This document shows, piece after piece, positions 26,104 to 33,581 of a stretch of 64,000 nucleotides of DNA. The stretch lies in the NCBI RefSeq assembly GCF_900107795.1, contig NZ_FNRL01000010.1:124001-188000 (forward strand), given 5' to 3'. The stretch is from Chitinophaga terrae (ex Kim and Jung 2007) (lineage in GTDB: Bacteria; Bacteroidota; Bacteroidia; Chitinophagales; Chitinophagaceae). Below the pieces are notes generated by a model. It saw only the letters and a list, made by a program, of their open reading frames with translations. It did no database searches and was not told the DNA's origin. Each line of letters starts with the position of its first letter. Within the stretch, counting starts at the first letter, position 1. The position numbers were made by a program, and so were the translations under genes.

Positions 26104-27827
26104 AAGTTGACTATTTTCTGGTAGTAAAAGGCATTCATTTCATATCCGTCGTTGATCTCTTCAATCAGCACATCATCCAGCTGCTCGTAGCAGGCGTCAT
26201 TGATACTTTCGATCAACCGGTTCTTAAACAGCTGCCGTTCACGCGCAAAGTGGGTAACTGTGTCGGCTGGCAGCGTACAATTATTTTCGCTGAAAAGCTT
26301 CATCAATTGCAGCTGATCGTCATTCAACTGCAGATCGGCGCTGAATGTGACAGGCATATCCGGAACGGTATTTACCTGCACAGGAAGCTGTATGATCATT
26401 TCCTCCTCTGGTTCGTCTTCCTGCAGGATCTCATTAAGTTTAGCAATGGTTTCACTGCTGTTGATCCTAACAGTTTCCAGCAGTTCTTCATCAATGATAA
26501 TTTTCTTCCTTTGTTTTTCATAGATCCCCGGCGCGCTCTCCAGGGCCTTTTCAAGGTTCTTTGAACCGACAAGTTCATCGATCACCTGCTGGAAGCGCTG
26601 CAATTCTGCAGCCGTTGAAAACAAGCTTTTCTGTATAGTTTTTTGCAGCTGTTTACTGTCTATTTTTTCTGAATGCAGGTCAGCGTATATATATTTCAGG
26701 TAGAACCTGACGGCGGTTAATTTGTCGTATTTCGCAAATGCCCTTGACGCCTCGTAAAAGACCTGTTCATATGCGGGGTTATTGACGTTAAGTTCCGCCA
26801 GTTCGTCGATCTGCGCGCTTATGTCCCCGGAATTTTCCTGTGTCAATGCAGCTACAATCGTATCAAAAGCCGGTTTCCAGCGAGTGGGATTCATTTCGTT
26901 CAACCGCAGTTCTGTTTCCCTGTCGGGCGCTGCTATCCGTTCTTTCCGGAGCATCATGATATCCATCGCCGCTTTACCAAACGTATCTTCAAACAGCTGC
27001 TCGAACCCTGAATAGGAAAAGTTGCTATTGATCTTTCGTTTATGCTGGTACAGGTTACGGATCACACTTTCCGCTTTTTTAAACAGCGTCAGGTACACGG
27101 CGGATGCCACCTGCTGTTGCTGGTACCTCCCTTCCTGCGTGTGTCCGCGGCTTGCCGGTACGCATTTCCTTACAAAAGCCTGTACCTCCTGCTCCATGTT
27201 GCTGCCGCGCTTTTCAAACTGCTTCTCCAGCGAAACCAGGCAACTCAGGTATAGCTTAATGGTACTTATACAGCAACCTTCAACAGATAAAAAGGAATTC
27301 TCGGGATCGTAAAATTTATTGAGCAGGGCAATCTGTTGATCAGATAGTCCCAGCTTCGCTCCATATTTATTTCCTAACCTCCAGTTATATTCTTCCTCGT
27401 ACAGCGCCAGTTCTGTTTCAGTTACAGTTATCTCATAATTAATTCTTCCTCCTTCCTGAGAGATATCTATAATGCTATCATCGGCCATTACAGGAATTGA
27501 AACCGGCGATATTGCCTGTATTTCCTCTTCCCGCAGCCTGGCCAGATTGCATAGTATTTCGTTGGCGGTATATACAGACAACCGGTCAGATACAAACGGC
27601 TCCAGGGTATTTTCGTATAACCAGTTCCGCCACCGCTGCGTTACGGGCAAAGCGGTAGTTGCGCATACACCTGCCAGGATTTCCCTTTGCTGAACAGATA
27701 AAGCATCAAAGGCCTGTGACATGGTTTTAAGCAGCCAGTCATTCCCCCGCGCCTGTAACCCGAGATCAAGGCAGTATGTAGTCCATTCCTTCCCAAACAT
27801 CTGGGTTGTAAACATCGAACCTTCCAT
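26097..27827 (-). CDS. large protein with a TerB-C-like C-terminal domain
   Basis: The first gene of the leftward cluster encodes 576 residues. The last 90 (LNDDQLQLMKLFSEN..., then NRLIESINDACYEQLDDVLIEEINDGYEMN) match the TerB-C pattern, in which a helical ending carries INExAxExLGDxLIEE-like residues. The N-terminal 400 residues are helical, possibly TerB-N-like, without a certain family. TerB-N/TerB-C proteins are known partners of DUF2791 ATPases and helicases in Ter-type operons. The start could be either Met (1 or 5). The role is inferred from this context. Confidence 0.75.
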   Translation of the reverse strand: MEGSMFTTQMFGKEWTTYCLDLGLQARGNDWLLKTMSQAFDALSVQQREILAGVCATTALPVTQRWRNWLYENTLEPFVSDRLSVYTANEILCNLARLREEEIQAISPVSIPVMADDSIIDISQEGGRINYEITVTETELALYEEEYNWRLGNKYGAKLGLSDQQIALLNKFYDPENSFLSVEGCCISTIKLYLSCLVSLEKQFEKRGSNMEQEVQAFVRKCVPASRGHTQEGRYQQQQVASAVYLTLFKKAESVIRNLYQHKRKINSNFSYSGFEQLFEDTFGKAAMDIMMLRKERIAAPDRETELRLNEMNPTRWKPAFDTIVAALTQENSGDISAQIDELAELNVNNPAYEQVFYEASRAFAKYDKLTAVRFYLKYIYADLHSEKIDSKQLQKTIQKSLFSTAAELQRFQQVIDELVGSKNLEKALESAPGIYEKQRKKIIIDEELLETVRINSSETIAKLNEILQEDEPEEEMIIQLPVQVNTVPDMPVTFSADLQLNDDQLQLMKLFSENNCTLPADTVTHFARERQLFKNRLIESINDACYEQLDDVLIEEINDGYEMNAFYYQKIVNLC

Positions 27828-28111
27828 AGGATACGGCTACTTCAAATAATATTTTTCATAATTTATTGAGTAAAAACAAAATGGCATACCGACAATTGAT
27901 CAGCATATGGGGTTCTTCATAAAAGATCATGATAACTTTTTTATATTCATTTCAAACAGGATCCAGGTCAACTGCGGGTTTAACTAATGCTTCACAGCTT
28001 GTATGAAATGTGCTCTGAAGACACAATATAAAAAATAATGGTAACTATATACTAGTTTAACCCATTTTTTAGCTAAAAGTATTTAAATTATAAGGTATTA
28101 TAAAAACGCAA
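27828..28111. other. AT-rich intergenic region upstream of the Ter cluster
   Basis: No gene was seen. The region must hold the promoter for the leftward cluster if that is one transcript, but no exact TAnnTTTG element was found on the minus strand close to the start at 27827. Its AT content marks the edge of the accessory stretch on the right. Confidence 0.4.
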
Positions 28112-28141
28112 AAAGGCAAATATCATATGATGTTTGCCTTT
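28112..28141 (-). terminator. terminator of the GNAT gene
   Basis: AAAGGCAAA at 28112-28120 and TTTGCCTTT at 28133-28141 form the ends of a longer hairpin whose inner stem has one G-T pair. On the minus strand it is followed by TTGCGTTTTTAT. It lies 30 bases past the stop of the acetyltransferase gene. Confidence 0.75.
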
Positions 28142-28170
28142 AAATAAGATCAAAAATTGTTATTGATTTT

Positions 28171-28707
28171 TTATGACGTAAGACTTATTAGATCAAAGTA
28201 CATAAGTTTGGTGTGATTATCAGGTTCTTTTGCAGGAAAGAATTTAAAACCATTTTGTTCATAGAATTTAGTGGAAACATTGTAAGCGTCAACAGTAATG
28301 AATTTACAACCAGTTCGGTTGTTACTAATAAAAAGTTGTTTAATATAATCCAAAATGATTTTACCCAGTCCTTCTCCTTGTCTATGTGATGAAACACCCA
28401 GCCTCCCTATTTTCATTGCAGGATAACTTTTAGAAGGTTTACCCTTTCTATTATGCATTTTTCCTTGCACCTTTTTCCATTGATTTTTACTAATTATATC
28501 TTGCAATGATATTTTATCATTCAATAAACTAAAAAAAGCGATAGTTTCTGTATCGCTTTCAAGTACATAAGTTACAGCAAGTAACTCATTTAAATAGTTC
28601 AGAGAATCATTTAAAACAAAATCATTTAGATCGTCATCGCCACAATCAAAAGGCTTAATTAAAGAATCAGGAGTTAAACGAACTAACCGGAGATTTGAAA
28701 GTTCCAT
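28171..28707 (-). CDS. GNAT-family N-acetyltransferase, toxin-like
   Basis: The 178-residue protein has a GNAT fold: AMKIGRLGVSSHRQGEGLGK (about residues 98-117), with the acetyl-CoA loop R-Q-G-E-G-L-G, then FITVDAYNVSTKFYEQNGF (motif B). The N-terminal CGDDDLNDFVLND segment is shared with TacT/AtaT-type GNAT toxins (F-x-CG-x-x-x-L-DxFL). Those known toxins acetylate aminoacyl-tRNA and pair with an upstream antitoxin. Here a 52-residue gene lies directly upstream and overlaps by one base, consistent with a toxin-antitoxin pair. An ordinary acetyltransferase remains possible. Confidence 0.8.
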   Translation of the reverse strand: MELSNLRLVRLTPDSLIKPFDCGDDDLNDFVLNDSLNYLNELLAVTYVLESDTETIAFFSLLNDKISLQDIISKNQWKKVQGKMHNRKGKPSKSYPAMKIGRLGVSSHRQGEGLGKIILDYIKQLFISNNRTGCKFITVDAYNVSTKFYEQNGFKFFPAKEPDNHTKLMYFDLISLTS

Positions 28708-28865
28708 TAAAAAGTTGCTATATCTTTAAGTTTTTCGTAATTCTTCTTGATTTCATTCAAAACCTCTGGACTAGGTTTGACATTTTTAGCCTTATTAATT
28801 TCGGCTAAAAATTTGCCAGCATCACGCCCTTTCAACACAGGCGTTTCTTTAATACGTCGTGCCAT
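28707..28865 (-). CDS. small basic protein, candidate antitoxin of the GNAT gene
   Basis: The ATG at 28863-28865 opens a 52-residue frame starting MARRIKETPVLKGRDAGKFL and ending KDIATF. Its TAA overlaps the ATG of the GNAT gene (TAATG), so the two are coupled. The protein is basic, with a PVLKGxDAxxFL segment typical of short antitoxin-like partners in Bacteroidota. It lacks an obvious DUF1778 ribbon-helix-helix motif. The antitoxin role is inferred from size, order and coupling. Confidence 0.65.
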   Translation of the reverse strand: MARRIKETPVLKGRDAGKFLAEINKAKNVKPSPEVLNEIKKNYEKLKDIATF

Positions 28866-29017
28866 TTAAATTAAAGATTTTAATGTTAAAAATTAAAGGA
28901 TAATTATCCAATTTGTCAAAGTTACCATTTTTAAATGGAAACATAAACTTAAATATAAACAAATACATAAACTTAATTGAATGTATTTTGTATTTTAAAT
29001 ACTTATGTATTTAAGTA

Positions 29018-29239
29018 TTATTTAATTAAATCGCTTGCATGAGCTTCTAATCCTTTTGCAATCTTGATAAGAGTAGAGAAGGTAAAATTGAGTTTCCCGG
29101 CTTCAAGGGCATGTATTTTAGCATGATCTACATCACATATAGCAGCTAATTGACGCAGACTTAACCCCTTAGATTCCCTAAGAGATTTTACACGTTTCCC
29201 AATTTCTACAAATACTTTTTTGTCCTCGTCCGGCAGCAT
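29018..29239 (-). CDS. XRE-family helix-turn-helix regulator
   Basis: The 73-residue protein is a single HTH_3 domain: VKSLRESKGLSLRQLAAICD then VDHAKIHALEAGKLNFTFSTL, with helix-turn-helix at about residues 25-46. It is divergent from a 55-residue gene. Two inverted repeats (29244-29264 and 29274-29291) lie in the 85-base intergenic space, a layout like a phage or plasmid repressor controlling its own divergent promoters. Confidence 0.88.
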   Translation of the reverse strand: MLPDEDKKVFVEIGKRVKSLRESKGLSLRQLAAICDVDHAKIHALEAGKLNFTFSTLIKIAKGLEAHASDLIK

Positions 29240-29243
29240 AGGC

Positions 29244-29264
29244 AGAAAATTGTGATAATTTTCT
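29244..29264. promoter_or_regulatory. inverted repeat, candidate operator 1
   Basis: AGAAAATT and AATTTTCT are perfect 8-base arms around GTGAT. The repeat begins five bases upstream of the XRE start codon, so bound repressor would block its own transcription start. Confidence 0.6.
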
Positions 29265-29273
29265 GTCTTAGTT

Positions 29274-29291
29274 GTTGTCTTTTAAGACAAC
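29274..29291. promoter_or_regulatory. inverted repeat, candidate operator 2
   Basis: GTTGTCTT and AAGACAAC are perfect 8-base arms around TT. The site lies midway between the divergent XRE gene and the 55-residue gene. A second GTTGT partly overlaps its left arm. Confidence 0.6.
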
Positions 29292-29324
29292 ATTTGTAAT
29301 ATTGTGCTTTAAACCTCAATATCT

Positions 29325-29492
29325 ATGGCACAAACACAAAAATTCAAGGTTATGGTTGTAATAAAAGACAATCACGGCGTATCCCGTACCATTTACCCCA
29401 TTATAGAAGCTGGCACTGATCTGGAAGCCAAAAGGATTGCAATAGCCCAATATCCCAATGGCGATGTAAGAACTGTTTCTAAAATCAATTAA
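29325..29492 (+). CDS. small hypothetical protein
   Basis: A 55-residue frame begins MAQTQKFKVMVVIKDNHGVS and ends DVRTVSKIN. It looks like a small beta-alpha-beta protein (VMVVIKD; GTDLEAKRIAIAQYP, a helix). It sits directly downstream of the dyad-rich region, divergent from the XRE regulator, and only three bases before the start of the 294-residue gene. The two are therefore an operon under probable XRE control. No family was recognised. Confidence 0.65.
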   Translation: MAQTQKFKVMVVIKDNHGVSRTIYPIIEAGTDLEAKRIAIAQYPNGDVRTVSKIN

Positions 29493-29495
29493 TCT

Positions 29496-30380
29496 ATGGA
29501 GCAGGAATTAATGTTAGAACTGGACTTTGCAAAGCTAAGTTTGGTAGGAAATCGTTTTGATGAAGCAGAAGAAAAATACAGTTCGATTTTAAAAGCATCC
29601 CCGAATAATACCGTTGCGTGGCTAGGTTTAGGTTTTTCTAAATATGGCCTTTTACTTGAAGGAAGAACAACCTTGATGGAAGTATTCTATTGTTTTGAGA
29701 AAGCTAAGTTGACAACAGATGATACTGAATTACATCTTTCAATAGAAGAAGCCGTACTAAACAAAAGCATGGAAGTTGTAAAGAATCTTCTTATTGAAGG
29801 TAAGACCTTGTTAAAACTAAATGAAGAAGCTAGTTCACAAATGGCTTTGAACATGGCTGCTGGCGTTGTTTCGGCTATAGCTGGTGGTATTGCAGCGGGT
29901 TCAAATAATAAGAGTTCATCACTTTATGGAAGTTTGACGGCTTTAGGCGGAACAGCAATCTCCTATTCTGGATATAGTAAAGCAAAGAGATTAAAGCTAA
30001 CAACGGAGGAACAAGTAGAAAGTATTAAAGATACAGTTAAGCAGATAGGGGAACGTTTGGAAGGCTTTGTTACAGATAAGATTGGAGAGTTGGAATCAGT
30101 CAAAGTTATGATTGAGAATATGAAAAGTATTACCAAGCCTAGAATACCTGCACCACAACAAATTCATTCTTCTGATTATGTAGGGGATATATCTGATGAA
30201 GAAAGAAAATGGTATAATAACCAGTGGAATGTTGTATTCTGGATGTTTGCATTCTTTCCTGCTGGTTTATATGGTATTTCGAAGTCTAATCATAAAGGAG
30301 GAATAATACTCAAAATATTTCTAGTAATTGTGGGGCTTATTTTATTAGTAATTTGGGCGGTTTGGGAAGAAGGTAGCTAA
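29496..30380 (+). CDS. TPR-like membrane protein with glycine-zipper segment
   Basis: In the 294 residues, positions 1-50 read as tetratricopeptide-like helices (FAKLSLVGNRFDEAEEKYSS, then ILKASPNNTVAWLGLG). Residues about 116-155 are Gly/Ala/Ser-rich and hydrophobic (MAAGVVSAIAGGIAAGSNN...), like a glycine zipper. A helical stretch (EQVESIKDTVKQIGERL) follows, and two membrane segments close the protein (VVFWMFAFFPAGLYGI; IFLVIVGLILLVIWAVW). No family was recognised. A membrane-associated effector or stress protein is possible. It is followed by a strong terminator. Confidence 0.65.
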   Translation: MEQELMLELDFAKLSLVGNRFDEAEEKYSSILKASPNNTVAWLGLGFSKYGLLLEGRTTLMEVFYCFEKAKLTTDDTELHLSIEEAVLNKSMEVVKNLLIEGKTLLKLNEEASSQMALNMAAGVVSAIAGGIAAGSNNKSSSLYGSLTALGGTAISYSGYSKAKRLKLTTEEQVESIKDTVKQIGERLEGFVTDKIGELESVKVMIENMKSITKPRIPAPQQIHSSDYVGDISDEERKWYNNQWNVVFWMFAFFPAGLYGISKSNHKGGIILKIFLVIVGLILLVIWAVWEEGS

Positions 30381-30383
30381 CCT

Positions 30384-30418
30384 ATTAAAAGCCGTTAAAT
30401 TAATAACGGCTTTTTTTA
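30384..30418. terminator. bidirectional terminator between convergent genes
   Basis: AAAAGCCGTTA and TAACGGCTTTT pair perfectly around a short AT loop, with T-runs on both strands (TTTTTTTATT on plus). It ends the 294-residue gene. The stop codon of the convergent 58-residue gene lies inside the stem region. Confidence 0.85.
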
Positions 30419-30576
30419 TTCTTCTTATTTTCCTTATCTTCTTTAATAGCCTTTTCTACGTCCTCTTTTGGTGCATTGGCTATCTTCTTCATAGCTTCCT
30501 CAAACAAGGAGAAATTGTCCTTATTTTCGCTATTATCGGTATTGGAAGGTTTGGTATGTTTTGATTTGTTAGACAT
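30400..30576 (-). CDS. small lysine/glutamate-rich hypothetical protein
   Basis: A 58-residue frame begins MSNKSKHTKPSNTDNSENKD and has a helical middle (FSLFEEAMKKIANAPKEDVE) and a basic tail. Such small charged proteins are common in Bacteroidota mobile regions. Its last codons run into the terminator stem. No family was recognised. Confidence 0.5.
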   Translation of the reverse strand: MSNKSKHTKPSNTDNSENKDNFSLFEEAMKKIANAPKEDVEKAIKEDKENKKNKKSRY

Positions 30577-30649
30577 TAAGAATTACCATGAATTTGTTTT
30601 ATTTTGTAATTTATTGCAATTTACCCATTTACAACCTTAAATACCCAAA

Positions 30650-30997
30650 ATGGAAAAATTTAACCACCAAAATCATCAACATCTTCTCGATTGTGTTCCC
30701 TTAGCCGATCACAAACAGTTTATAATTGGTTACAATTATATGGTTGATGACCTTAATGAGATAGAATCAGAATATCGTGAAAAATACATCGAACTATATC
30801 CCGATTTCAATTTGGATTTAGTTATTTTTTTCACTTGCAATACACAAACAAGAAAATTGAGATATACTATTGACATTAATCGACATTATTCTTTGATGGA
30901 CGAAATGGATAAAATTACAATAATCCATGAATCTGATGCTGTGATTGAACACTACATGGAACCAGAAATTTATAGATATTTAGATGAAAAAGTTTAG
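30650..30997 (+). CDS. hypothetical protein
   Basis: The 115-residue soluble protein begins MEKFNHQNHQHLLDCVPLAD and is rich in aromatic and acidic residues, with a hydrophobic strand LDLVIFFTCN near residues 55-64. Its stop overlaps the stop of the convergent 72-residue gene by four bases. AT-rich codon use matches the surrounding accessory stretch. No family was recognised. Confidence 0.5.
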   Translation: MEKFNHQNHQHLLDCVPLADHKQFIIGYNYMVDDLNEIESEYREKYIELYPDFNLDLVIFFTCNTQTRKLRYTIDINRHYSLMDEMDKITIIHESDAVIEHYMEPEIYRYLDEKV

Positions 30998-31212
30998 AGC
31001 AATGAAATACTTTTAGTAAGCCCTTTTTCTTCAGCCTCAAACCAATAATCATCTAAAAAGCGAATAATGTCACGGAGAGTTGTATTATACAAAGTACCTT
31101 TATCTGTTTTAATCCATATTTTATTTTGATCTGTAGATAACTCGATATTGATAATTTTATCGGGATCACTATTATTTATTGAAATATAAAATTTGCTCTT
31201 ATCCATTGCCAT
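30994..31212 (-). CDS. hypothetical small protein
   Basis: The 72-residue soluble protein (MAMDKSKFYISINNSDPDKI at the start; TTLRDIIRFLDDYWFEAEEK helix later) looks like a compact alpha/beta fold. It overlaps the end of the convergent 115-residue gene, and its start lies 26 bases outside the presumed left end of the insertion sequence. No family was recognised. Confidence 0.5.
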   Translation of the reverse strand: MAMDKSKFYISINNSDPDKIINIELSTDQNKIWIKTDKGTLYNTTLRDIIRFLDDYWFEAEEKGLTKSISLL

Positions 31213-31238
31213 TACAAGGTTATTTCTCTTTTAAATAG

Positions 31239-32283
31239 TGGTAATCCCATAATTTTTTGAATTAAATATTTCAAAGAACCTTTTATTGAATTGCAGGTTG
31301 ATTTTTACTAATCAAATCACTATAAGTTAACCTGCAATTCACACTACTTAAACACCCTTCAAACTTATAGCTATTGGGTATATCCCTATTGTTATATCGA
31401 TAAGAAAATTCATCACAATATCTATGCAAATGCTTCCTGCTTAGATAATGATATACCCCAATAATCCCACGCTTAAATAATCCCCAAAAACCTTCCATAC
31501 TATTTGTGTGAAAAGCACCTCTTACAAATTCTTTCCGCTGGTGATCCATCACAATATGAAAGTACTTTTTATCTAACCCATTATATCCGTGCCATTCATC
31601 TGATACTATGATTGAGCCTTCTTCAATATGTTCCTTTATAGCAGGTTGAATAGATGCTGATGCTGTATCTGGCATAACAACTAATCTCAAATGCCCGCCA
31701 GTATGCAGCATTCCTAATACAGGCGTTTTATCCTTGAAACTTCTACCTTGCGAATTTGCAACTTTCTTATGTGCATGGCGATTCTTATTCTTTCCTCCAA
31801 CAAAGGTTTCATCACACTGAATTACTCCATCCAGTTTTTTATCAAAGGACTTTATCTTTAAAGCATAACGTATCCTTTGAGCCATAAACCATGCAGTCTT
31901 TTGCGTAACTCCTAAACTACTTGCTAACTGTACTGAACTAATGCCCTTCTTGTGAGTAGTTATCAGGAAAATTGCCATAAACCATTTCTGCAAATGAATA
32001 GGGCTATTTTCAAATATAGTTCCCTTAATAGCTGAAAACTGTTTGCGACAATCTCCGCATTTATAACGCCTATATTTCCCTTTTAAAGTATAGACATTAT
32101 TACAGCCACAAAAAACACAATACACACTACCATTCCACCGCTTTGATGCCAAGTAATCTAAACATACATTCTTATCCCTGAACGTTTCTGCTATATCCAA
32201 TAAATTGTTACAGTGCATAACCTCAATTAAATTCGTTAAAGCCATTCAATGTTTCCCTTCTTAAATATTCAGGGAAAACCATT
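31239..32283 (-). mobile_element. IS1595-family (ISXO2-like) insertion sequence
   Basis: It holds one transposase gene flanked by imperfect inverted ends. The left end starts TGGTAATCCCATAATTTTTT near 31239. The right end, read inward on the minus strand, starts TGGTTTTCCCTGAATATTT near 32282. The ends agree in TGGT--TCCC--AAT-TTT. No convincing 8-base target duplication is visible beside them, so the exact ends are uncertain by a few bases or the copy is old. Confidence 0.7.
31283..32245 (-). CDS. IS1595-family transposase
   Basis: The 320-residue protein has an N-terminal zinc ribbon (CVFCGCNN...YKCGDCRKQF, about residues 43-71) and a helix-turn-helix-like segment (SSVQLASSLGVTQKTAWFMA). 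The ISXO2-like DDE-type domain has CDETFVGGKNKN near 144, then VSDEWHGYNGL, and HTNSMEGFWGLFKRG near 255 where the last acidic or asparagine residue lies. All parts look intact, so the enzyme may be functional. It lies in the AT-rich accessory stretch. Confidence 0.93.
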   Translation of the reverse strand: MALTNLIEVMHCNNLLDIAETFRDKNVCLDYLASKRWNGSVYCVFCGCNNVYTLKGKYRRYKCGDCRKQFSAIKGTIFENSPIHLQKWFMAIFLITTHKKGISSVQLASSLGVTQKTAWFMAQRIRYALKIKSFDKKLDGVIQCDETFVGGKNKNRHAHKKVANSQGRSFKDKTPVLGMLHTGGHLRLVVMPDTASASIQPAIKEHIEEGSIIVSDEWHGYNGLDKKYFHIVMDHQRKEFVRGAFHTNSMEGFWGLFKRGIIGVYHYLSRKHLHRYCDEFSYRYNNRDIPNSYKFEGCLSSVNCRLTYSDLISKNQPAIQ

Positions 32284-32334
32284 TTTTCTAGTCTTAGAGC
32301 CGATTGTTACACAAATATACGAAAATTTATTGAA

Positions 32335-32371
32335 TTGACGTATAATTATACGTCAATTATTTATACCTTTG
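32335..32371 (+). promoter_or_regulatory. promoter with overlapping 22-bp palindrome
   Basis: TTGACGTATAA (32335-32345) is followed directly by its exact reverse complement, TTATACGTCAA (32346-32356), a perfect palindrome. Eight bases further on is TACCTTTG (32364-32371), an exact Bacteroidota -7 element. The palindrome would cover the -33 region, so a bound XRE repressor would shut its own promoter. Confidence 0.7.
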
Positions 32372-32386
32372 ACCGAAATTTCAGGT

Positions 32387-32656
32387 ATGAATGATCTACA
32401 GGATAAGCAGATTTTAGGCGCTTTAGCTACCAAATTTAAGGAGGCCAGAACCAAACAGGGATTAAGTCAAAGGAAACTAGCCCTAATCGCAGGCATGGAA
32501 TATAATCAGGTACAAAAACTTGAAAAAGGCGAATCAAACCTTCAAATAACCACAATTATTAGGCTTATGATAGCCTTAAATCTCACTCCTAACGATATTT
32601 TGCCTTATGGAAATGAATTAAACTATATTTGTATTAATGATTCTGCAAATCAGTGA
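32387..32656 (+). CDS. XRE-family helix-turn-helix regulator
   Basis: The 89-residue protein has an HTH_3 domain: LATKFKEARTKQGLSQRKLA, then LIAGMEYNQVQKLEKGESNL, with the recognition helix around residues 38-46. A TTG at 32369 is also open but lies inside the -7 element TACCTTTG, so the ATG at 32387 is preferred and gives a very short leader. Probably autoregulated through the palindrome just upstream. It may once have paired with another gene that the neighbouring IS removed, but nothing shows that directly. Confidence 0.85.
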   Translation: MNDLQDKQILGALATKFKEARTKQGLSQRKLALIAGMEYNQVQKLEKGESNLQITTIIRLMIALNLTPNDILPYGNELNYICINDSANQ

Positions 32657-33075
32657 TTCTGGAAGTAGCTGATCAAAATCTAGGTTCGTTAAGCCTTTGT
32701 AAATGAAGAAGGCGAAGGCCGTGGGGCGTAAAATCCCACTTTTATTAATGAAACAAAAAAACAAAAAACCATCAAGGTTTAATGTCATCCTTGATGGTCT
32801 TATCAAATTGGTAAGTTTAGCGTCAAAACTGAAGGTTCTATATGATTTATTCTTTTAGAACCTCGTCCAGATGTTTGCAGCATTTGGACTTTATTATTGC
32901 AAAGATAACACTTTTTTAAATAGCATAACTTCTTATTGTATTTTATCCATATTTAAAATATGAGTTTAACAAGTATATAGTTACCAAAATAATATTAATT
33001 AGGGAATAAAGGGAGTAAAAAAATTGATTATCAATATAATGCCTTTGGTCTATGATCGCTTGCAATGAAAAAACG
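32657..33075. other. 419-base AT-rich stretch, no gene supported
   Basis: It holds one strong hairpin (32769-32799) and long AT-rich runs. A 62-codon leftward frame over 32618-32806 overlaps both the XRE gene end and the hairpin and is not credible. Confidence 0.5.
32769..32799. terminator. hairpin terminator
   Basis: ACCATCAAGG and CCTTGATGGT are perfect 10-base arms around an 11-base loop. On the minus strand a TTTTTTGTTTTTTTG tract follows; on the plus strand the tail is only TCTTATC. It can end either the XRE transcript or leftward transcription. Confidence 0.65.
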
Positions 33076-33465
33076 TCATTTATAATAATCCAGCTCCTTA
33101 TCCAGGTCTTCCAAAAATTCATCTAACTCCACCACAAACCCCGCCCTTCCGTTAACAGGGAATACATTCAATAAATAATCATTCTCATTGATCAGGGGAA
33201 GAATCCCGGATTCGAACTCGGCTAATGTAAATGATTGAACTTTGCAGTTTCCCCATTCGCCCACTGCAAACAATTCTGCAAATACCGGTGCACTCCAGAC
33301 GGGGAAAAGCTGGTGCCCATCGACTTCCGAAATCTCAAATTCACCATCTTCTGTCAATGTATAGATCACTTCCCCATCAGCTATCCATTTAAGCGCATAT
33401 TTATATCTTTCAACCGGAGATAACTTTACAACATTATCTACTTCTTTCTGCGATACTATTTTCAT
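33076..33465 (-). CDS. DUF2750-like protein
   Basis: The 129-residue protein fits the DUF2750 pattern: SPVERYKYALKWIADGEVIY (about 16-35), HQLFPVWSAPVFAELFAVGEW (51-71), LPLINENDYLLNVFPV and an acidic C-terminal helix (LDEFLEDLDKELDYY). The function of the family is unknown; members are small cytoplasmic proteins often found beside toxin or immunity-like genes. It is the last accessory-type gene before the susCD operon. Confidence 0.75.
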   Translation of the reverse strand: MKIVSQKEVDNVVKLSPVERYKYALKWIADGEVIYTLTEDGEFEISEVDGHQLFPVWSAPVFAELFAVGEWGNCKVQSFTLAEFESGILPLINENDYLLNVFPVNGRAGFVVELDEFLEDLDKELDYYK

Positions 33466-33543
33466 AAATTATTTATCCTTTGTTAAAATATGCTAACTAT
33501 TTGCCAGGAAGCAATTTAATCAAAAACAACAGACTTCAGAATA

Positions 33544-33566
33544 AAAAAAGGCCCTACTTGCGTAGA
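33544..33566 (-). terminator. terminator of the susCD operon
   Basis: On the minus strand GGCTCTAC pairs with GTAGGGCC (one G-T pair) around GCAA, and TTTTTTTATTC follows. It lies just past the susD stop. Confidence 0.75.
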
Positions 33567-33581
33567 GCCCTTGCTGGTTTT

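Noticed and set aside
22679..27827. Reading the TerB/ATPase/helicase genes as part of a BREX system
   Set aside because: No PglX methyltransferase, PglZ phosphatase, BrxC or BrxA/BrxB genes are present; only BrxD-like and helicase proteins are shared, and the neighbours are Ter-type.
32369..32386. TTG start for the XRE gene
   Set aside because: The TTG is part of the -7 element TACCTTTG; the ATG at 32387 is used instead.
32618..32806. 62-codon leftward frame
   Set aside because: Runs through a strong hairpin and the end of the XRE gene.
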